Shown: positions 18,123-27,579 of the stretch, in pieces | Layout of the letters: each line of letters opens with the position of its first letter | Numbering within the stretch: the stretch's first letter is position 1 | Assembly (NCBI RefSeq): GCF_021646685.1 | Contig: NZ_JAKJHW010000001.1 | Location: forward strand, 682,001 to 746,000 | DNA length: 64,000 nt | Direction of reading: 5' to 3' | Source: Pseudalkalibacillus salsuginis | GTDB taxonomy: Bacteria; Bacillota; Bacilli; Bacillales; Fictibacillaceae | Program-made: the position numbers and the translations under genes | The notes under the pieces: model-generated | Databases searched by the model: none | Seen by the model: the letters and a program-made list of their open reading frames with translations, nothing else | What the model was told of the DNA's origin: nothing

Positions 18123-18788
18123 TTATTTTCGGGGTTTCGTTTCGATTGTACTCTCAATTTCTACTTCTTTTAACGCTTGGGTGGCCAGTTGATCCGCTTC
18201 CTTGTTCTTCTTCCTGGAAATTAATTCATATTCTGGTTGGATCCCTAATTGTTTGAGTTTATGTTCAATCCGATCAGCCCATTTTGATAATTCTTCTTCC
18301 GTACAAGACCATTCACCATTCAGTTGATTGATAACAACTTGAGAATCTCCAATGAATGTGACGGGCAAGTGGTGTACCTCCAATTGCTCTAATTCCATGA
18401 GGCTAAGGTGCAAAGCTGCATATTCTGCCTCATTATTTGTATTAAGTTCTCCTACTACGGCATTTTTTCTAAAACGAAATGATTTCCCATTCTGATCATA
18501 ATAAACCGCACACCCTAGGCCTGATTTTCTTGTTTCAAGATCGAAACCACCATCAAAATAAACCACCACATTGTGGGGTTCAGTTTCAATCCCCTTCATA
18601 AATTCTTTTAGTTCCTTCAATGACCACGAATTTTCATTGTTATCAATAAACTTTAAATTTTTTGATCGTCCCGTCCTCTCCAGATCCTCAGCAATCGTCA
18701 TCCCTTTCTCAGCATCCATAACCTCTGAACATAGACGCGTCGTTAAACCTTTTGGCGTTTTATATGTAGTTTCAATTCTGATTTTCAT
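18123..18788 (-). CDS. RNase HI-like protein (YpeP-type)
   Basis: Residues about 70-210 form a ribonuclease H fold with all four acidic positions: Asp in VVYFDGGFD, Glu in NNEAEYAAL, Asp in IGDSQVV and Asp in NKEADQLA. It could therefore cleave RNA in RNA-DNA hybrids. The N-terminal ~65 residues form a family-specific extension. I start at ATG 18788, which gives the GGATGG ribosome site normal spacing; the ATG at 18800 overlaps that site. It is distinct from the Bacillus RNase HII and HIII genes. Confidence 0.85.
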   Translation of the reverse strand: MKIRIETTYKTPKGLTTRLCSEVMDAEKGMTIAEDLERTGRSKNLKFIDNNENSWSLKELKEFMKGIETEPHNVVVYFDGGFDLETRKSGLGCAVYYDQNGKSFRFRKNAVVGELNTNNEAEYAALHLSLMELEQLEVHHLPVTFIGDSQVVINQLNGEWSCTEEELSKWADRIEHKLKQLGIQPEYELISRKKNKEADQLATQALKEVEIESTIETKPRK

Positions 18789-18904
18789 AATTGATACCAT
18801 CCTTCATTCGTATTGAAGACTTTTTATATATCGTATCTTAACAATAAAACCATACAAGTTTCTTAATCATGTCCAACTTAAGATCTTCATCTTCTAAAGT
18901 GAAG

Positions 18905-18936
18905 ATAGGGAAAGAGCATAGTTACTCTTTCCCTAT
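18905..18936. other. Perfect 12-bp hairpin next to the IS remnant
   Basis: ATAGGGAAAGAG and CTCTTTCCCTAT are separated by 8 bases, with no T tract. It lies just beyond the truncated transposase end and could be a former terminator or the edge of the lost element. Confidence 0.45.
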
Positions 18937-18949
18937 TCTGCACAAAAAA

Positions 18950-19141
18950 CTATTTATTAAATAGAATCGGGTAATTTGAAACGTGAACTTTCTTCACCCA
19001 ATTGGCAATTTGCGCATCACTCTTGATTCCAAATCGTTCACGTAACTGTCGGTAGGACCAGCCCTCCTCAAGCTTTAAACGTACAACTTCCCGTTACAAT
19101 TCTTCTGTATATTTTGTAAAACGCTGCCCCTTTTTAGCCAT
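18950..19141 (-). pseudogene. IS3-family transposase OrfA remnant
   Basis: Reads MAKKGQRFTKYTEEL, then an in-frame TAA (19094-19096) where family members have Lys or Gln, then a helix-turn-helix segment (EEGWSYRQLRERFGIKSDAQ) and a short unrelated end. OrfA is broken by the stop and cut off after about 64 codons, and no OrfB (DDE integrase) is present. The upstream side keeps a terminal-type inverted repeat. It is a dead insertion sequence. Confidence 0.8.
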
Positions 19142-19222
19142 AGAAAATCCCCTCCCAGGTAGACTCTTAAGAACATCATATCAAATGCTCTCTTTTTTTC
19201 CTGTCTACCTGAAGGGGATAAT
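19142..19222. mobile_element. Surviving end of the IS3-type element
   Basis: Upstream of the remnant, CAGGTAGAC (19208-19216 on the minus strand) and GTCTACCTG (19158-19166 region) form an inverted repeat flanked by CCCC/GGGG. This resembles the end structure of IS150-like elements, which shields transposase from outside transcription. Exact element borders cannot be set. Confidence 0.45.
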
Positions 19223-19245
19223 ACCAGATACGTCCTGTTATAATT

Positions 19246-21585
19246 CTACCAACCTTTTGGTTTCAATTCATATACACCTCTGCCGAATGTTGCTGCGTAG
19301 AGGATACCGGATGGCTCATGATATTTCAAGTCAGTAACCGGTACGACAGGGATTCCATTTCCGAAACTGTACCATTTTTTCCCGCTGTTTGGTGACACGA
19401 AAACACCAACATCACTAGCTGCATAGAGTATATTTCGTTTTTGGGGATGTACCACCAGATCATTCAGTGGGACATCAGGAAGATTTCCACTTATAGCACT
19501 CCAGCTTTTACCCCCGTCCTGGCTTTTGAAGATATGGGCTTCATCATCGCCAGATCGGAAACCGGAAAAAGTGGCATAAACGATTTCTTCATCTTTCGGA
19601 TCAACCGCTATACGCGTCACCCAACGGTGCGGTAATTGAGGATCCTTGATTTCTTCCCAGTTCTCACCTGAATCCTTTGTAGTCCACACTTTTCCATCAT
19701 CTGTGCCAGCATATAAGACGCCAGCATTTGATTTTGCTACCGCAAGCGTTGTGATTGTTCCAAACGGATATTGGTCTCGACTTTCAGCATTCGAAAGACT
19801 AGGACTGATCGCTTCCCAAGTCTTCCCGCCATCTGTCGAACGATTGACGATATTTCCGCCGTAATACATGATTGATGGATTGTTAGGATCGAATACGACT
19901 GGTGTCATCCAGTTTCTGCGCTCCGATACGGTTTTATCCGTAAAATAGGTCATCGTTTCACCGCCGTCTTCAGAACGGGCACAATTTCCATATTGGTAAC
20001 AAGCATAGACAATGTCTTGATCTTCATAATTGATCAGGTTGACCAAACCGTCACCATAGTAATAGTTGTTCCATCCATCTGCTGACTCTCCCCAAGAACG
20101 GATTGAACCGTTATCCTGGGTTCCACCGGATAATCGGGTACGATCCTGACGGCTTACATCTAGTGTATAAAATTGCGTGAAAGGCTCATATTCTGCTTTA
20201 ATCCACTCTGAAGATACGGATCCATTATCCTCTGACCGGTATACTCCTCCATCGTTTCCAAGATAGACTCGTCCAAGTGACTTCGGATCCCATGCCATCG
20301 TATGCTGATCAGCATGTATACTTCCCCTGGATCGGCTCCAGGTCTTACCGCCATCTGTTGATTCCACCAACTGTACTCCTGAGACAAAAATGTGATCACC
20401 GTCATTCGGATCTACATAATTACGTCCAAACCACCAGCCGAATGAAGATTGGGAGTTTGCAAGCTGGTCATTACGCGGTTGTTTTTCCCATGAATCTCCT
20501 CCATCACTTGAAATATAAAACCCTTCAAAATAACCATCTGTTTGAATCACAGTTGCATAAACCTTTTCCGTATCAGTAGAAGATATCGAAAGGCCGATCC
20601 GACCAACCTCTTCTCCTGATGGAAGCCCCTCTTTAAGCTGTGTCCATGTTGCTCCCCCATCTTCAGAACGATAAACTCCGGATCCTTCTCCCCCGTATTT
20701 ACGTTCATTCGGATAACGGATCCGGTCCCACATGGCGACAAATACACGGTTGGAATTCTCCGGATCAATCGCTATGTCGACTGCACCGGTTGTTTTATTA
20801 AAGCCTTCAAGAGAAAGTTTCCAAGTCTCACCGCCATCGTCGGTTACATATAAACCACGTTCTCCGCCATCGTGGAATAATGGACCTGATGCCGCTACCC
20901 ATACTTTATCCGGATTAGAAGGATCAACAATGATCCGACCGATTGCATTACTGTCTTTTAACCCGATGTATTCCCAATCTTCTCCTCCATTCGAGGATTT
21001 ATAGACTCCGGTACCTCCATATACAAGACTTCCACCACCAGGATTCGCTTCACCTGTCCCTACATAGAGCGTTCCATCTGGTGTGATGCCGATCGCACCA
21101 ATGGATTGAACAAGATCATCTTCCCATACTGATTCGAAAGTTTTCCCAGCGTCCGTACTTTTCCAAACGCCTCCAGAGGCAGCTCCTATGTAGATTGTAT
21201 CTTCATTGTTAGGATCAACCACAAGATCCACAACCCGTCCACCAATGTTGCTTGGTGCATTGAATTTCCAATTCTGATTTAAAGCCCCTGGAGCTTCTTT
21301 TGCAGTCGATGCACGGATTTGCTTGGTTTGTTCAAACGCTTTTTGGAAGGCATTGCGAGGGATATCTTCCTCCTCAAAGCCTTTCTGTGTCATAAACCAA
21401 TCATCACGTTTCCCAGGTCCTTTTTCAGCAAAATCCTCTTCAACTTTTTCCTCAACTTTACCTTCTTGCACTCCAATTGATTCTTCTATATTTGAGGTTG
21501 GTTCTGAAGTTTGAAAGAAAATGATTGAAGCTACTAAAATCAAGGCTACCAGAACAGTAGAGAATAAGTAGATTCTTTTTTTCAT
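19246..21585 (-). CDS. Exported BNR/sortilin-like beta-propeller protein
   Basis: A ~779-residue protein with an N-terminal signal anchor (about residues 5-25), an acidic linker and about twelve Asp-box motifs of the form S/T-x-D-x-G-x-T/S-W (STDAGKTF, SEDGGATW, STDGGKTW, SQDGGKSW). These make one or two BNR/VPS10-type beta-propellers outside the cell. Propellers of this type occur in sialidase-like and sortilin-like proteins. No catalytic set is evident, so binding or scaffolding is as likely as glycosidase activity. I use the ATG at 21585; a TTG one codon upstream is also possible. It is divergent from the secreted S15 peptidase gene and follows the IS remnant. Confidence 0.82.
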   Translation of the reverse strand: MKKRIYLFSTVLVALILVASIIFFQTSEPTSNIEESIGVQEGKVEEKVEEDFAEKGPGKRDDWFMTQKGFEEEDIPRNAFQKAFEQTKQIRASTAKEAPGALNQNWKFNAPSNIGGRVVDLVVDPNNEDTIYIGAASGGVWKSTDAGKTFESVWEDDLVQSIGAIGITPDGTLYVGTGEANPGGGSLVYGGTGVYKSSNGGEDWEYIGLKDSNAIGRIIVDPSNPDKVWVAASGPLFHDGGERGLYVTDDGGETWKLSLEGFNKTTGAVDIAIDPENSNRVFVAMWDRIRYPNERKYGGEGSGVYRSEDGGATWTQLKEGLPSGEEVGRIGLSISSTDTEKVYATVIQTDGYFEGFYISSDGGDSWEKQPRNDQLANSQSSFGWWFGRNYVDPNDGDHIFVSGVQLVESTDGGKTWSRSRGSIHADQHTMAWDPKSLGRVYLGNDGGVYRSEDNGSVSSEWIKAEYEPFTQFYTLDVSRQDRTRLSGGTQDNGSIRSWGESADGWNNYYYGDGLVNLINYEDQDIVYACYQYGNCARSEDGGETMTYFTDKTVSERRNWMTPVVFDPNNPSIMYYGGNIVNRSTDGGKTWEAISPSLSNAESRDQYPFGTITTLAVAKSNAGVLYAGTDDGKVWTTKDSGENWEEIKDPQLPHRWVTRIAVDPKDEEIVYATFSGFRSGDDEAHIFKSQDGGKSWSAISGNLPDVPLNDLVVHPQKRNILYAASDVGVFVSPNSGKKWYSFGNGIPVVPVTDLKYHEPSGILYAATFGRGVYELKPKGW

Positions 21586-21884
21586 CAACGGGACTCATCC
21601 TTTCATTTTCATAAAGTGACTTTTGGACTGATTTATTTTTTTCCTCCCTTCCTAAAATTGTTTTCAAGATACAAGTATACTAATGACGGAAGGGAAAATT
21701 GTCAATATTATTGGAATATTTTGATATTTTGTTCCTACTACAATTCATATTGCTCCACCTGAAGAACTATTTAGAGACACGAAATAATTCAGCCTAAATT
21801 ACCTTCTATAATTTGACAGATTCCTATAAGGTTGATGGTAAATCTAGTTTTCAAATATAACTATAATAGTTTAGGAGGTTTCCT

Positions 21885-23771
21885 ATGTTCAGGGGAAAAT
21901 CAAGTTCAAAAATAGCTCTGGCCTTATCCTTTGTTTTAGCCTCTTCTTTTGCCTTGGGGACTGCTACATATGCAACCACTACTGAAAAATCTGTAAATCA
22001 ACAGCTGTTTTCTGAAGAGAGTTCGCAGCCGATCTACAATTATGAAGATTCAATCAAGGAAACCGTATATGTTGAAACGGCATTAGACAGTGACCGAGAT
22101 GGGGAAACTGATCTTATCGCGGCAGATATCATTCGGCCAAAAGAAACACAGGAAAGTTTGCGTGTACCAGTCATAATGGATGCAAGCCCCTATTATGAAC
22201 GACTTGGTCGTGGAAACGAATCCGAAATAAAAGATCCTGATGGGGATGGCACCAATGAAAAATTCCCACTCTTTTATGATAATTATTTTATTCCAAGAGG
22301 CTATGCTATCGTACAAGTCGATATGGTGGGAACAAACCATTCAGAAGGCTGCCCGACAACAGGTGGCTATGAAGAAACCGAGGGTATAAAAGCCGTCATC
22401 GACTGGTTGAACGGAAGAACAAGTGCTCGGAATAATGACGGGCAAGAGGTTGTTGCTGATTGGTCGACTGGAAAAGTCGGTATGATCGGAAAGTCGTATG
22501 ATGGTACTTTAGCCAATGGTGTGGCTGCCACCGGGGTAGAGGGCCTGGAGACAATTGTACCGATTGCCGCGATCAGCAGCTGGTACGATTACTACCGTTA
22601 TGGAGGTATCACATTTTATAATGGCGGGCCATCGTATCTGTCAAGAGTCGTGACAGCTCGTGGAAGTGTCGAAAAGTGTGCTCCAATCCGAGAAGAGTTG
22701 GCAGAGGGAGCCGATGATGAATCCGGGGACTATAACTCTTTCTGGAACGAACGTAATTTTGTAAAGGATGCAAAGAATGTAAAGGCCAGTGTATTCGTTG
22801 TTCATGGATTGAATGATTATAATGTGAAAGCCAATCACTTCTCCAATTGGTGGGAAGAGCTATCCCGTTATAATGTGCCAAGAAAGCTATGGTTGACACA
22901 AACTGGTCATGTCGACCCGTTTGACTTCAGACGGAAAGAATGGGTGAATACACTTCATCGATGGTTCGATTATTGGTTACTCGATATAAACAATGGTATC
23001 ATGGATGAACCGCTGGTTGACATCGAACGTGCCGCAGACGCATGGGAAACTTACTCTTCATGGCCAGATGCAGATTCTGAACCCGTGAAAATTAGATTTA
23101 GACCTGGAAACGAAGAGTTGCCCGGGGCTTTGACTACAGGTCCAGTACAAGGCAATTATTCACAATCTTTCACAGACGACCTGGATCAAGGTAATGATGA
23201 GATGGTGGAAGATGAGTTTACGAATAAAGAGAACCGTTTGATTTTCTTATCCCCTGAACTCACCAATAACATACGCATCAGCGGAGTTCCTCAAATGGAT
23301 ATCAGCGCAAAGATTGATAAAGAGAATACGAACCTTACAGCATTGATCGTCGACTACGGAACAGATACACGTGTCGATCATCGAAGCAGGGGGGAAGGCA
23401 TACGGACGCTTGACCAGGAAAATTGCTGGGGACAAAGCTCTGATGTTGATGATGCATGTTATAAAATTACTGAAAAAACAACCCACGAAGCATCCTATGA
23501 AATCGTCACTCAAGGATGGCTTGATGCTCAGAACTGGAAGTCCCTTGACAGTACTGATCTATTGAAACCTGGAAAGAGCTATCGATTCAAGTGGGATGCT
23601 CTTCCTGAAGATTATGTATTCAAGCCAGGTCATCGTATAGGGATCATCATTGCTGGAAGTGATGACCGCTGGACGATTCCTGAAGAAAATAATGCTGAAA
23701 TAGAGATTTCACTAGGGCAAAGCCATATGGTACTACCCGTTGTAGGCGGGAAGAAATCGATTGAATTTTAA
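21885..23771 (+). CDS. Secreted CocE/NonD-type (S15) X-Pro dipeptidyl-peptidase-like hydrolase
   Basis: An alpha/beta hydrolase exported by a Sec signal peptide (residues 1-30, ending ATYA). The nucleophile Ser is in GKSYDGT, the Asp in VHGLNDYNV and the His in TGHVDPFDF, so the triad is complete. The C-terminal ~220 residues form the beta-sandwich of this family. Two Asp-rich stretches (DSDRDGETD, DPDGDGTNE) look like calcium sites. Such enzymes release X-Pro dipeptides or act on esters. The ribosome site TAGGAGG is strong. It may work with the subtilisin in peptide scavenging. Confidence 0.88.
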   Translation: MFRGKSSSKIALALSFVLASSFALGTATYATTTEKSVNQQLFSEESSQPIYNYEDSIKETVYVETALDSDRDGETDLIAADIIRPKETQESLRVPVIMDASPYYERLGRGNESEIKDPDGDGTNEKFPLFYDNYFIPRGYAIVQVDMVGTNHSEGCPTTGGYEETEGIKAVIDWLNGRTSARNNDGQEVVADWSTGKVGMIGKSYDGTLANGVAATGVEGLETIVPIAAISSWYDYYRYGGITFYNGGPSYLSRVVTARGSVEKCAPIREELAEGADDESGDYNSFWNERNFVKDAKNVKASVFVVHGLNDYNVKANHFSNWWEELSRYNVPRKLWLTQTGHVDPFDFRRKEWVNTLHRWFDYWLLDINNGIMDEPLVDIERAADAWETYSSWPDADSEPVKIRFRPGNEELPGALTTGPVQGNYSQSFTDDLDQGNDEMVEDEFTNKENRLIFLSPELTNNIRISGVPQMDISAKIDKENTNLTALIVDYGTDTRVDHRSRGEGIRTLDQENCWGQSSDVDDACYKITEKTTHEASYEIVTQGWLDAQNWKSLDSTDLLKPGKSYRFKWDALPEDYVFKPGHRIGIIIAGSDDRWTIPEENNAEIEISLGQSHMVLPVVGGKKSIEF

Positions 23772-23795
23772 TTGAAAAGTCTGTCTCATCACAAT

Positions 23796-23835
23796 AAAAA
23801 AGCATGCGGTTCATTAGAATCACATGCTTTTTTTT
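23796..23835. terminator. Bidirectional terminator between the S15 gene and ccpA
   Basis: A stem centred on AAAAAAGCATG / CATGCTTTTTT, extended through mismatches to GGTTC / GAATC, with A and T tracts on both sides. It serves both convergent genes. Confidence 0.85.
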
Positions 23836-24846
23836 CTATTCTAATGTTGAATCTCTCAGTTGGATTCTATGGGGGAGAATAACGGTTCGGTCTTCCACCT
23901 TTTCGTTGTTCATGAATTTTGTCAATAATCTCATTGCGACTGCCCCGATATCGTACATCGGCTGGACTACCGTAGTCAGGGTTGGACGGACCATCGCGGC
24001 CAGACGTGTATTGTCAAAGCCGATCACTTCCATGTCTTTTGGAATGTTCAATCCATTATCTTGGGCACCGTGAATGACGCCTAGAGCCATTTCATCAGTA
24101 CCGACAAAGACTGCACTCGGTTTGTCTTCCAGACTGAGGAATTTTTCAGCTGCTTCTAATCCTGAATCATAGGTATAATCACCAACGTGGACATAGTCCT
24201 CATTAAGTGAAAGACCGGACTCCTCCAACGCTCTTCTATATCCTTTAAATTTATATTCGCCATTGATCGGATCTTCAAGTGGTCCAGATACCAATGCGAT
24301 CTTTTCATTTCCTCTTTCAACCAATAGCTTGATTGCATCATAAACCGCTTCCTGGTAATGGATATTGACAGTTGGAATCTCATCATCCGGACAGACTGTA
24401 GCAGCCAGTACGATCGGGACCGGCGAACGTTTAAACTCATCGACATGTTCCTCTGTAATCGTGCCCCCCATGAAGACAATGCCATCAACCTGTTTTCCTA
24501 ATAAGGTGTTGAGTAAATGTATTTCTTTTTCCTTGTTTTGATCTGAGTTACAAAGAATGATATTGTAATTGTACATTGTAGCAATATCTTCGATTCCTCT
24601 TGCCAACTCTGCAAAGAAGATGCTGGCGATATCCGGGATGATGACCCCGACAGTAGTCGTTTTTTTACTTGCTAAACCCCGTGCCACTGCATTTGGACGA
24701 TATCCTAAATTTTCAATTGCATCCAGTACTTTTTTACGAGTTGCAGGTTTAACGTTTGGATTCCCGTTGACAACACGTGAAACGGTTGCCATTGATACTC
24801 CTGCTTCTCTTGCGACATCATAAATGGTAATATTACTGTTATTCAT
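23836..24846 (-). CDS. ccpA: Catabolite control protein A
   Basis: LacI/GalR-family master regulator of carbon catabolite control; with HPr-Ser46-P it binds cre boxes. The helix-turn-helix ([21 protein letters not shown]) and hinge ([12 protein letters not shown]) are close to B. subtilis CcpA, and the periplasmic-binding-like core is complete (336 residues). I start at ATG 24846, 6 bases after AAAGGAGGCC; the longer frame begins inside the leader. Two strong and one weak cre-like boxes occur in this window. As in B. subtilis it follows aroA on the same strand. Confidence 0.97.
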   Translation of the reverse strand: MNNSNITIYDVAREAGVSMATVSRVVNGNPNVKPATRKKVLDAIENLGYRPNAVARGLASKKTTTVGVIIPDIASIFFAELARGIEDIATMYNYNIILCNSDQNKEKEIHLLNTLLGKQVDGIVFMGGTITEEHVDEFKRSPVPIVLAATVCPDDEIPTVNIHYQEAVYDAIKLLVERGNEKIALVSGPLEDPINGEYKFKGYRRALEESGLSLNEDYVHVGDYTYDSGLEAAEKFLSLEDKPSAVFVGTDEMALGVIHGAQDNGLNIPKDMEVIGFDNTRLAAMVRPTLTTVVQPMYDIGAVAMRLLTKFMNNEKVEDRTVILPHRIQLRDSTLE

Positions 24847-24961
24847 AACGGCCTCCTTTTGCACGTTATTGTTTCCAAACGAATGGTTAGTCCTATTCTT
24901 CCTAATAATAATCCTTTTTACTCTATTAGATAATATTGTACAACATTAATACACTAAACGG

Positions 24962-26038
24962 TCAAACTAATTTTGGATTCGTTTCTTTTAAAGCGGTTGT
25001 AAACTCGTCGAACTGATCGAGATCCATTTGCTGTGCAGAATCAGACAATGCCACTGCAGGATCTGGATGGACTTCAGCCATGACACCATCTGCCCCGATC
25101 GCTAAGGCTGCTTTTGCTACAGGAAGCAGAATGTCCCTTCTGCCGGTTGAATGGGTCACATCGACGAGGACTGGTAAGTGGGTTTCCTGTTTCAAAATCG
25201 GTACAGCAGAAATATCAAGTGTGTTTCTTGTTGCTCTTTCATAAGTCCGAATGCCCCGTTCACATAGAATAATATTGCTATTCCCTTTTGACATGATGTA
25301 CTCTGCTGCATTCATGAATTCAGATATTGTTGCTGCAAATCCGCGTTTCAATAAAACAGGCTTGGAGGCCCTTCCGGCTTCTTTCAACAACTCAAAATTG
25401 TGCATATTCCGAGCCCCGATTTGAATAACATCGATATATTTAAGAGCCTCATCAAGATCCGCAGGGTTCACGATTTCACTGACTACTGCAAGATTATGCT
25501 TCCTTGCAACCTTGTTCAAAATTATGAGCCCTTCCATTCCAAGGCCCTGGAAGTCGTAAGGGGAAGTACGCGGCTTGAACGCTCCGCCTCTCAGAAGTTT
25601 GATTCCATGTTTTTTGACGGCTTTGGCTACAGTATTCACTTGTTCGTAGGATTCAACGGCACACGGTCCGGCAACAATCCTCTGCTGTCCGTCCCCAACT
25701 TGTTCACCAAGAACATCTACGATTGAATTTTCAGGTTGATTTTTTCTTGAAACCAAAAGAGTTTGGCTATGATCATCTTCTTGAAGTTCAAGAGCCGCTT
25801 TGAAAATTTGTTTGAAAATATGTTGTAATGTCGACGTTTCAAATGGTCCATGGTTATGTTCGGCGATTTTATCTAACATCTTTCTCTCTCGTACAGGGTC
25901 AAATCGATTAATGCCTTGTTTCTTTTTAACATGTCCAATTTCTTGGGCAATTTCAGCTCGTTTATTCATTAACTCTACCAACTGTTGATTGATATGATCA
26001 ATTTGTTCTCTTAAATGGTCCAATTCTTGATTGCTCAT
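24962..26038 (-). CDS. aroA: Bifunctional chorismate mutase / DAHP synthase
   Basis: First enzyme of the shikimate pathway (phosphoenolpyruvate plus erythrose 4-phosphate to DAHP). Residues 1-85 are an AroQ-type chorismate mutase that serves as the allosteric sensor of chorismate and prephenate. The KDO8P-synthase-like DAHP domain follows ([50 protein letters not shown]). I start at the ATG beginning MSNQEL, which gives the 358 residues of the B. subtilis protein; an ATG one codon earlier is equally well placed after AGGAAGTG. Confidence 0.96.
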   Translation of the reverse strand: MSNQELDHLREQIDHINQQLVELMNKRAEIAQEIGHVKKKQGINRFDPVRERKMLDKIAEHNHGPFETSTLQHIFKQIFKAALELQEDDHSQTLLVSRKNQPENSIVDVLGEQVGDGQQRIVAGPCAVESYEQVNTVAKAVKKHGIKLLRGGAFKPRTSPYDFQGLGMEGLIILNKVARKHNLAVVSEIVNPADLDEALKYIDVIQIGARNMHNFELLKEAGRASKPVLLKRGFAATISEFMNAAEYIMSKGNSNIILCERGIRTYERATRNTLDISAVPILKQETHLPVLVDVTHSTGRRDILLPVAKAALAIGADGVMAEVHPDPAVALSDSAQQMDLDQFDEFTTALKETNPKLV

Positions 26039-26131
26039 CATTTCACTTCCTATTGCAATAAAATGTATCATTCCTTCTATTAGTGTAGTCTAATGAAATG
26101 TTGCCGTCTAGCAAGGTGTACTAAGAGCATC

Positions 26132-26473
26132 TTATTTCCTGATTTTTGGTACATGTTTCTTTACTTGATCTACTAAAGCACTATAAGTAATGTTCCAATG
26201 AGAGTCATTGTAAAGGACTGTATGATTAGAAAATAAAAAGATTTGCGGTGATTCATGTTTAACATCGAATTCATCTGCGATCTTGTTGGACAGGGACCTT
26301 GATTCCTGTACATTGAGATAGGAAAAAGGCATGTCTGGATGATCTTCGGCAAACTTCTCTGCTTCTTCATAAGCAGATTGACTAATTGGGCACGTCGTAC
26401 TGTTTTTTAAGAAGTAGAATGGAGTTGTAGTATCTATTGATTTGAATTCTTCCCATGAATTGATTTTTTTCAT
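26132..26473 (-). CDS. ytxJ: YtxJ, monothiol bacilliredoxin-like protein
   Basis: A thioredoxin-fold protein of 113 residues with a single active-site Cys (TTCPIS, Cys28) and the family's cis-Pro region (HESPQIFLF). YtxJ proteins are linked to bacillithiol redox chemistry. I start at the ATG before KKINSW, behind AGAGAGG; the longer frame runs into the intercistronic hairpin. It is the third gene of the ytxG-ytxH-ytxJ operon, separated from ytxH by a large stem-loop. Confidence 0.92.
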   Translation of the reverse strand: MKKINSWEEFKSIDTTTPFYFLKNSTTCPISQSAYEEAEKFAEDHPDMPFSYLNVQESRSLSNKIADEFDVKHESPQIFLFSNHTVLYNDSHWNITYSALVDQVKKHVPKIRK

Positions 26474-26501
26474 AGTAATACCTCTCTTTAATCTATAAAT
26501 C

Positions 26502-26551
26502 GAGGGGCTGACCCACAAGTGTCTGACACTTTGTTGTCGGGTCAACCCCTC
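26502..26551 (-). repeat. Intercistronic stem-loop between ytxH and ytxJ
   Basis: GAGGGGCTGACCC pairs with GGGTCAACCCCTC (12 of 13), with an inner AAGTGTC / GACACTT pairing. No T tract follows on the operon strand, so RNA processing or partial attenuation is more likely than full termination. Related sequences occur near 36729, 42738 and 62030. Confidence 0.65.
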
Positions 26552-26563
26552 TCCGTAATCAAA

Positions 26564-27028
26564 TTATTTATTTGTAGAGCTTGGGTGTTTTTCTTCATAA
26601 TTTGTTTCAATGTCATTCAATTGGCTGTTCGGCGTTTGCATGGCATCTTCAATTGCATCTGCTTTACCTTCATTGTATTCCTCTTCTAGCTGGTTAATCT
26701 CATTATCTTTCGTTCTCCACTTGTTGATGTTATCACGGGCAGAAGTCGAGAATTCCCTTACTTTGTTTGCAGCCTGAGAGGTTTGATTGCTTACGTTCTG
26801 TGCCAAAGTAGAAGACTTATCCCTGGCCATTGTAGCAACTTCAGTACTTTTATCCTTCAATTGAGTAGCTTGATCATTGAGGTCCGTACGTAATTCTTTA
26901 CCAGACTTAGGAGCGAGCAGAAGGGCAGTAGTGGCACCCACGATTCCACCGATCAAAGATCCGATGAGAAAATCCTTCGTGTCAATTGATGAAGATTGGT
27001 TTTGAACATTTTTGTCAGTCGTTTGCAT
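26564..27028 (-). CDS. ytxH: YtxH, general stress protein
   Basis: A 154-residue YtxH-domain protein. A short polar N terminus is followed by the hydrophobic GSLIGGIVGATTALLLAPKSG (the family signature) and then a long amphipathic helix rich in Asp, Lys, Gln and Ser that should form a coiled coil or apolipoprotein-like region. I start at ATG 27028 after GGAGGATG. It is the middle gene of the sigma-B-type operon, 16 bases after ytxG. The molecular role is unknown. Confidence 0.93.
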   Translation of the reverse strand: MQTTDKNVQNQSSSIDTKDFLIGSLIGGIVGATTALLLAPKSGKELRTDLNDQATQLKDKSTEVATMARDKSSTLAQNVSNQTSQAANKVREFSTSARDNINKWRTKDNEINQLEEEYNEGKADAIEDAMQTPNSQLNDIETNYEEKHPSSTNK

Positions 27029-27044
27029 ATAAAAACATCCTCCT

Positions 27045-27485
27045 CTATTTTGGTTCTGTCGTTCTACCATATTTTTTGGTTCTCAATTGCCATTTGTCCC
27101 AAATATCTAAAGCCGCATTACTCCATTGCACTACCTGGGAAACTGTATCTGATCTTCGTTCCCCTTCTCTTGCAATACGAGTAGACACGTTTTTAACAGA
27201 ATGACTTACATTTGATAAGCTATCTCCAATTTCACGTACACCCTGGAATACAGAGTTGAGAGATTCAGACTTATGCTGGATATCGTCTGCTAAACGGTTG
27301 GTTTTATGTAACAAATCCGTCGTTTCCCTCGATACTCCATCTAATTGATTTTCTAATCCATCCAACGTTTTTGCAACATTCGTCAAAGTTTGTTGAAGAG
27401 ATTTCAGTGTCTTAGAGATAAAAACGACTAGCACTGTAAACGCTACTGCAATCAAAGCTACACTTAAATATAAGATTATTTCCAT
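27045..27485 (-). CDS. ytxG: YtxG, DUF948 membrane-anchored stress protein
   Basis: A 146-residue protein with one N-terminal membrane helix (about 3-25) and a long cytoplasmic coiled-coil (TLTNVAKTLDGLENQLDGVS and onward), as in DUF948. I start at ATG 27485, 8 bases after AGGAGGTGG. First gene of ytxGHJ, downstream of a good sigma-B-like promoter. In B. subtilis this operon is induced by general stress. Function is otherwise unknown. Confidence 0.92.
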   Translation of the reverse strand: MEIILYLSVALIAVAFTVLVVFISKTLKSLQQTLTNVAKTLDGLENQLDGVSRETTDLLHKTNRLADDIQHKSESLNSVFQGVREIGDSLSNVSHSVKNVSTRIAREGERRSDTVSQVVQWSNAALDIWDKWQLRTKKYGRTTEPK

Positions 27486-27515
27486 ATCGCATACCACCTC
27501 CTGTATAGTATTATA

Positions 27516-27541
27516 TTTCCCAATACACCTTTTCATTAAAC
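27516..27541 (-). promoter_or_regulatory. Sigma-B-type promoter of ytxGHJ
   Basis: On the minus strand GTTTAA and GGGAAA are separated by 14 bases, fitting GTTTaa-N12-15-GGGWAW. It lies 30 bases before the ytxG start, and the B. subtilis operon is known to depend on sigma B. Confidence 0.7.
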
Positions 27542-27579
27542 TTTATCCTTGTTTAATTTAGGCTGACTTCCTTAGAAAA

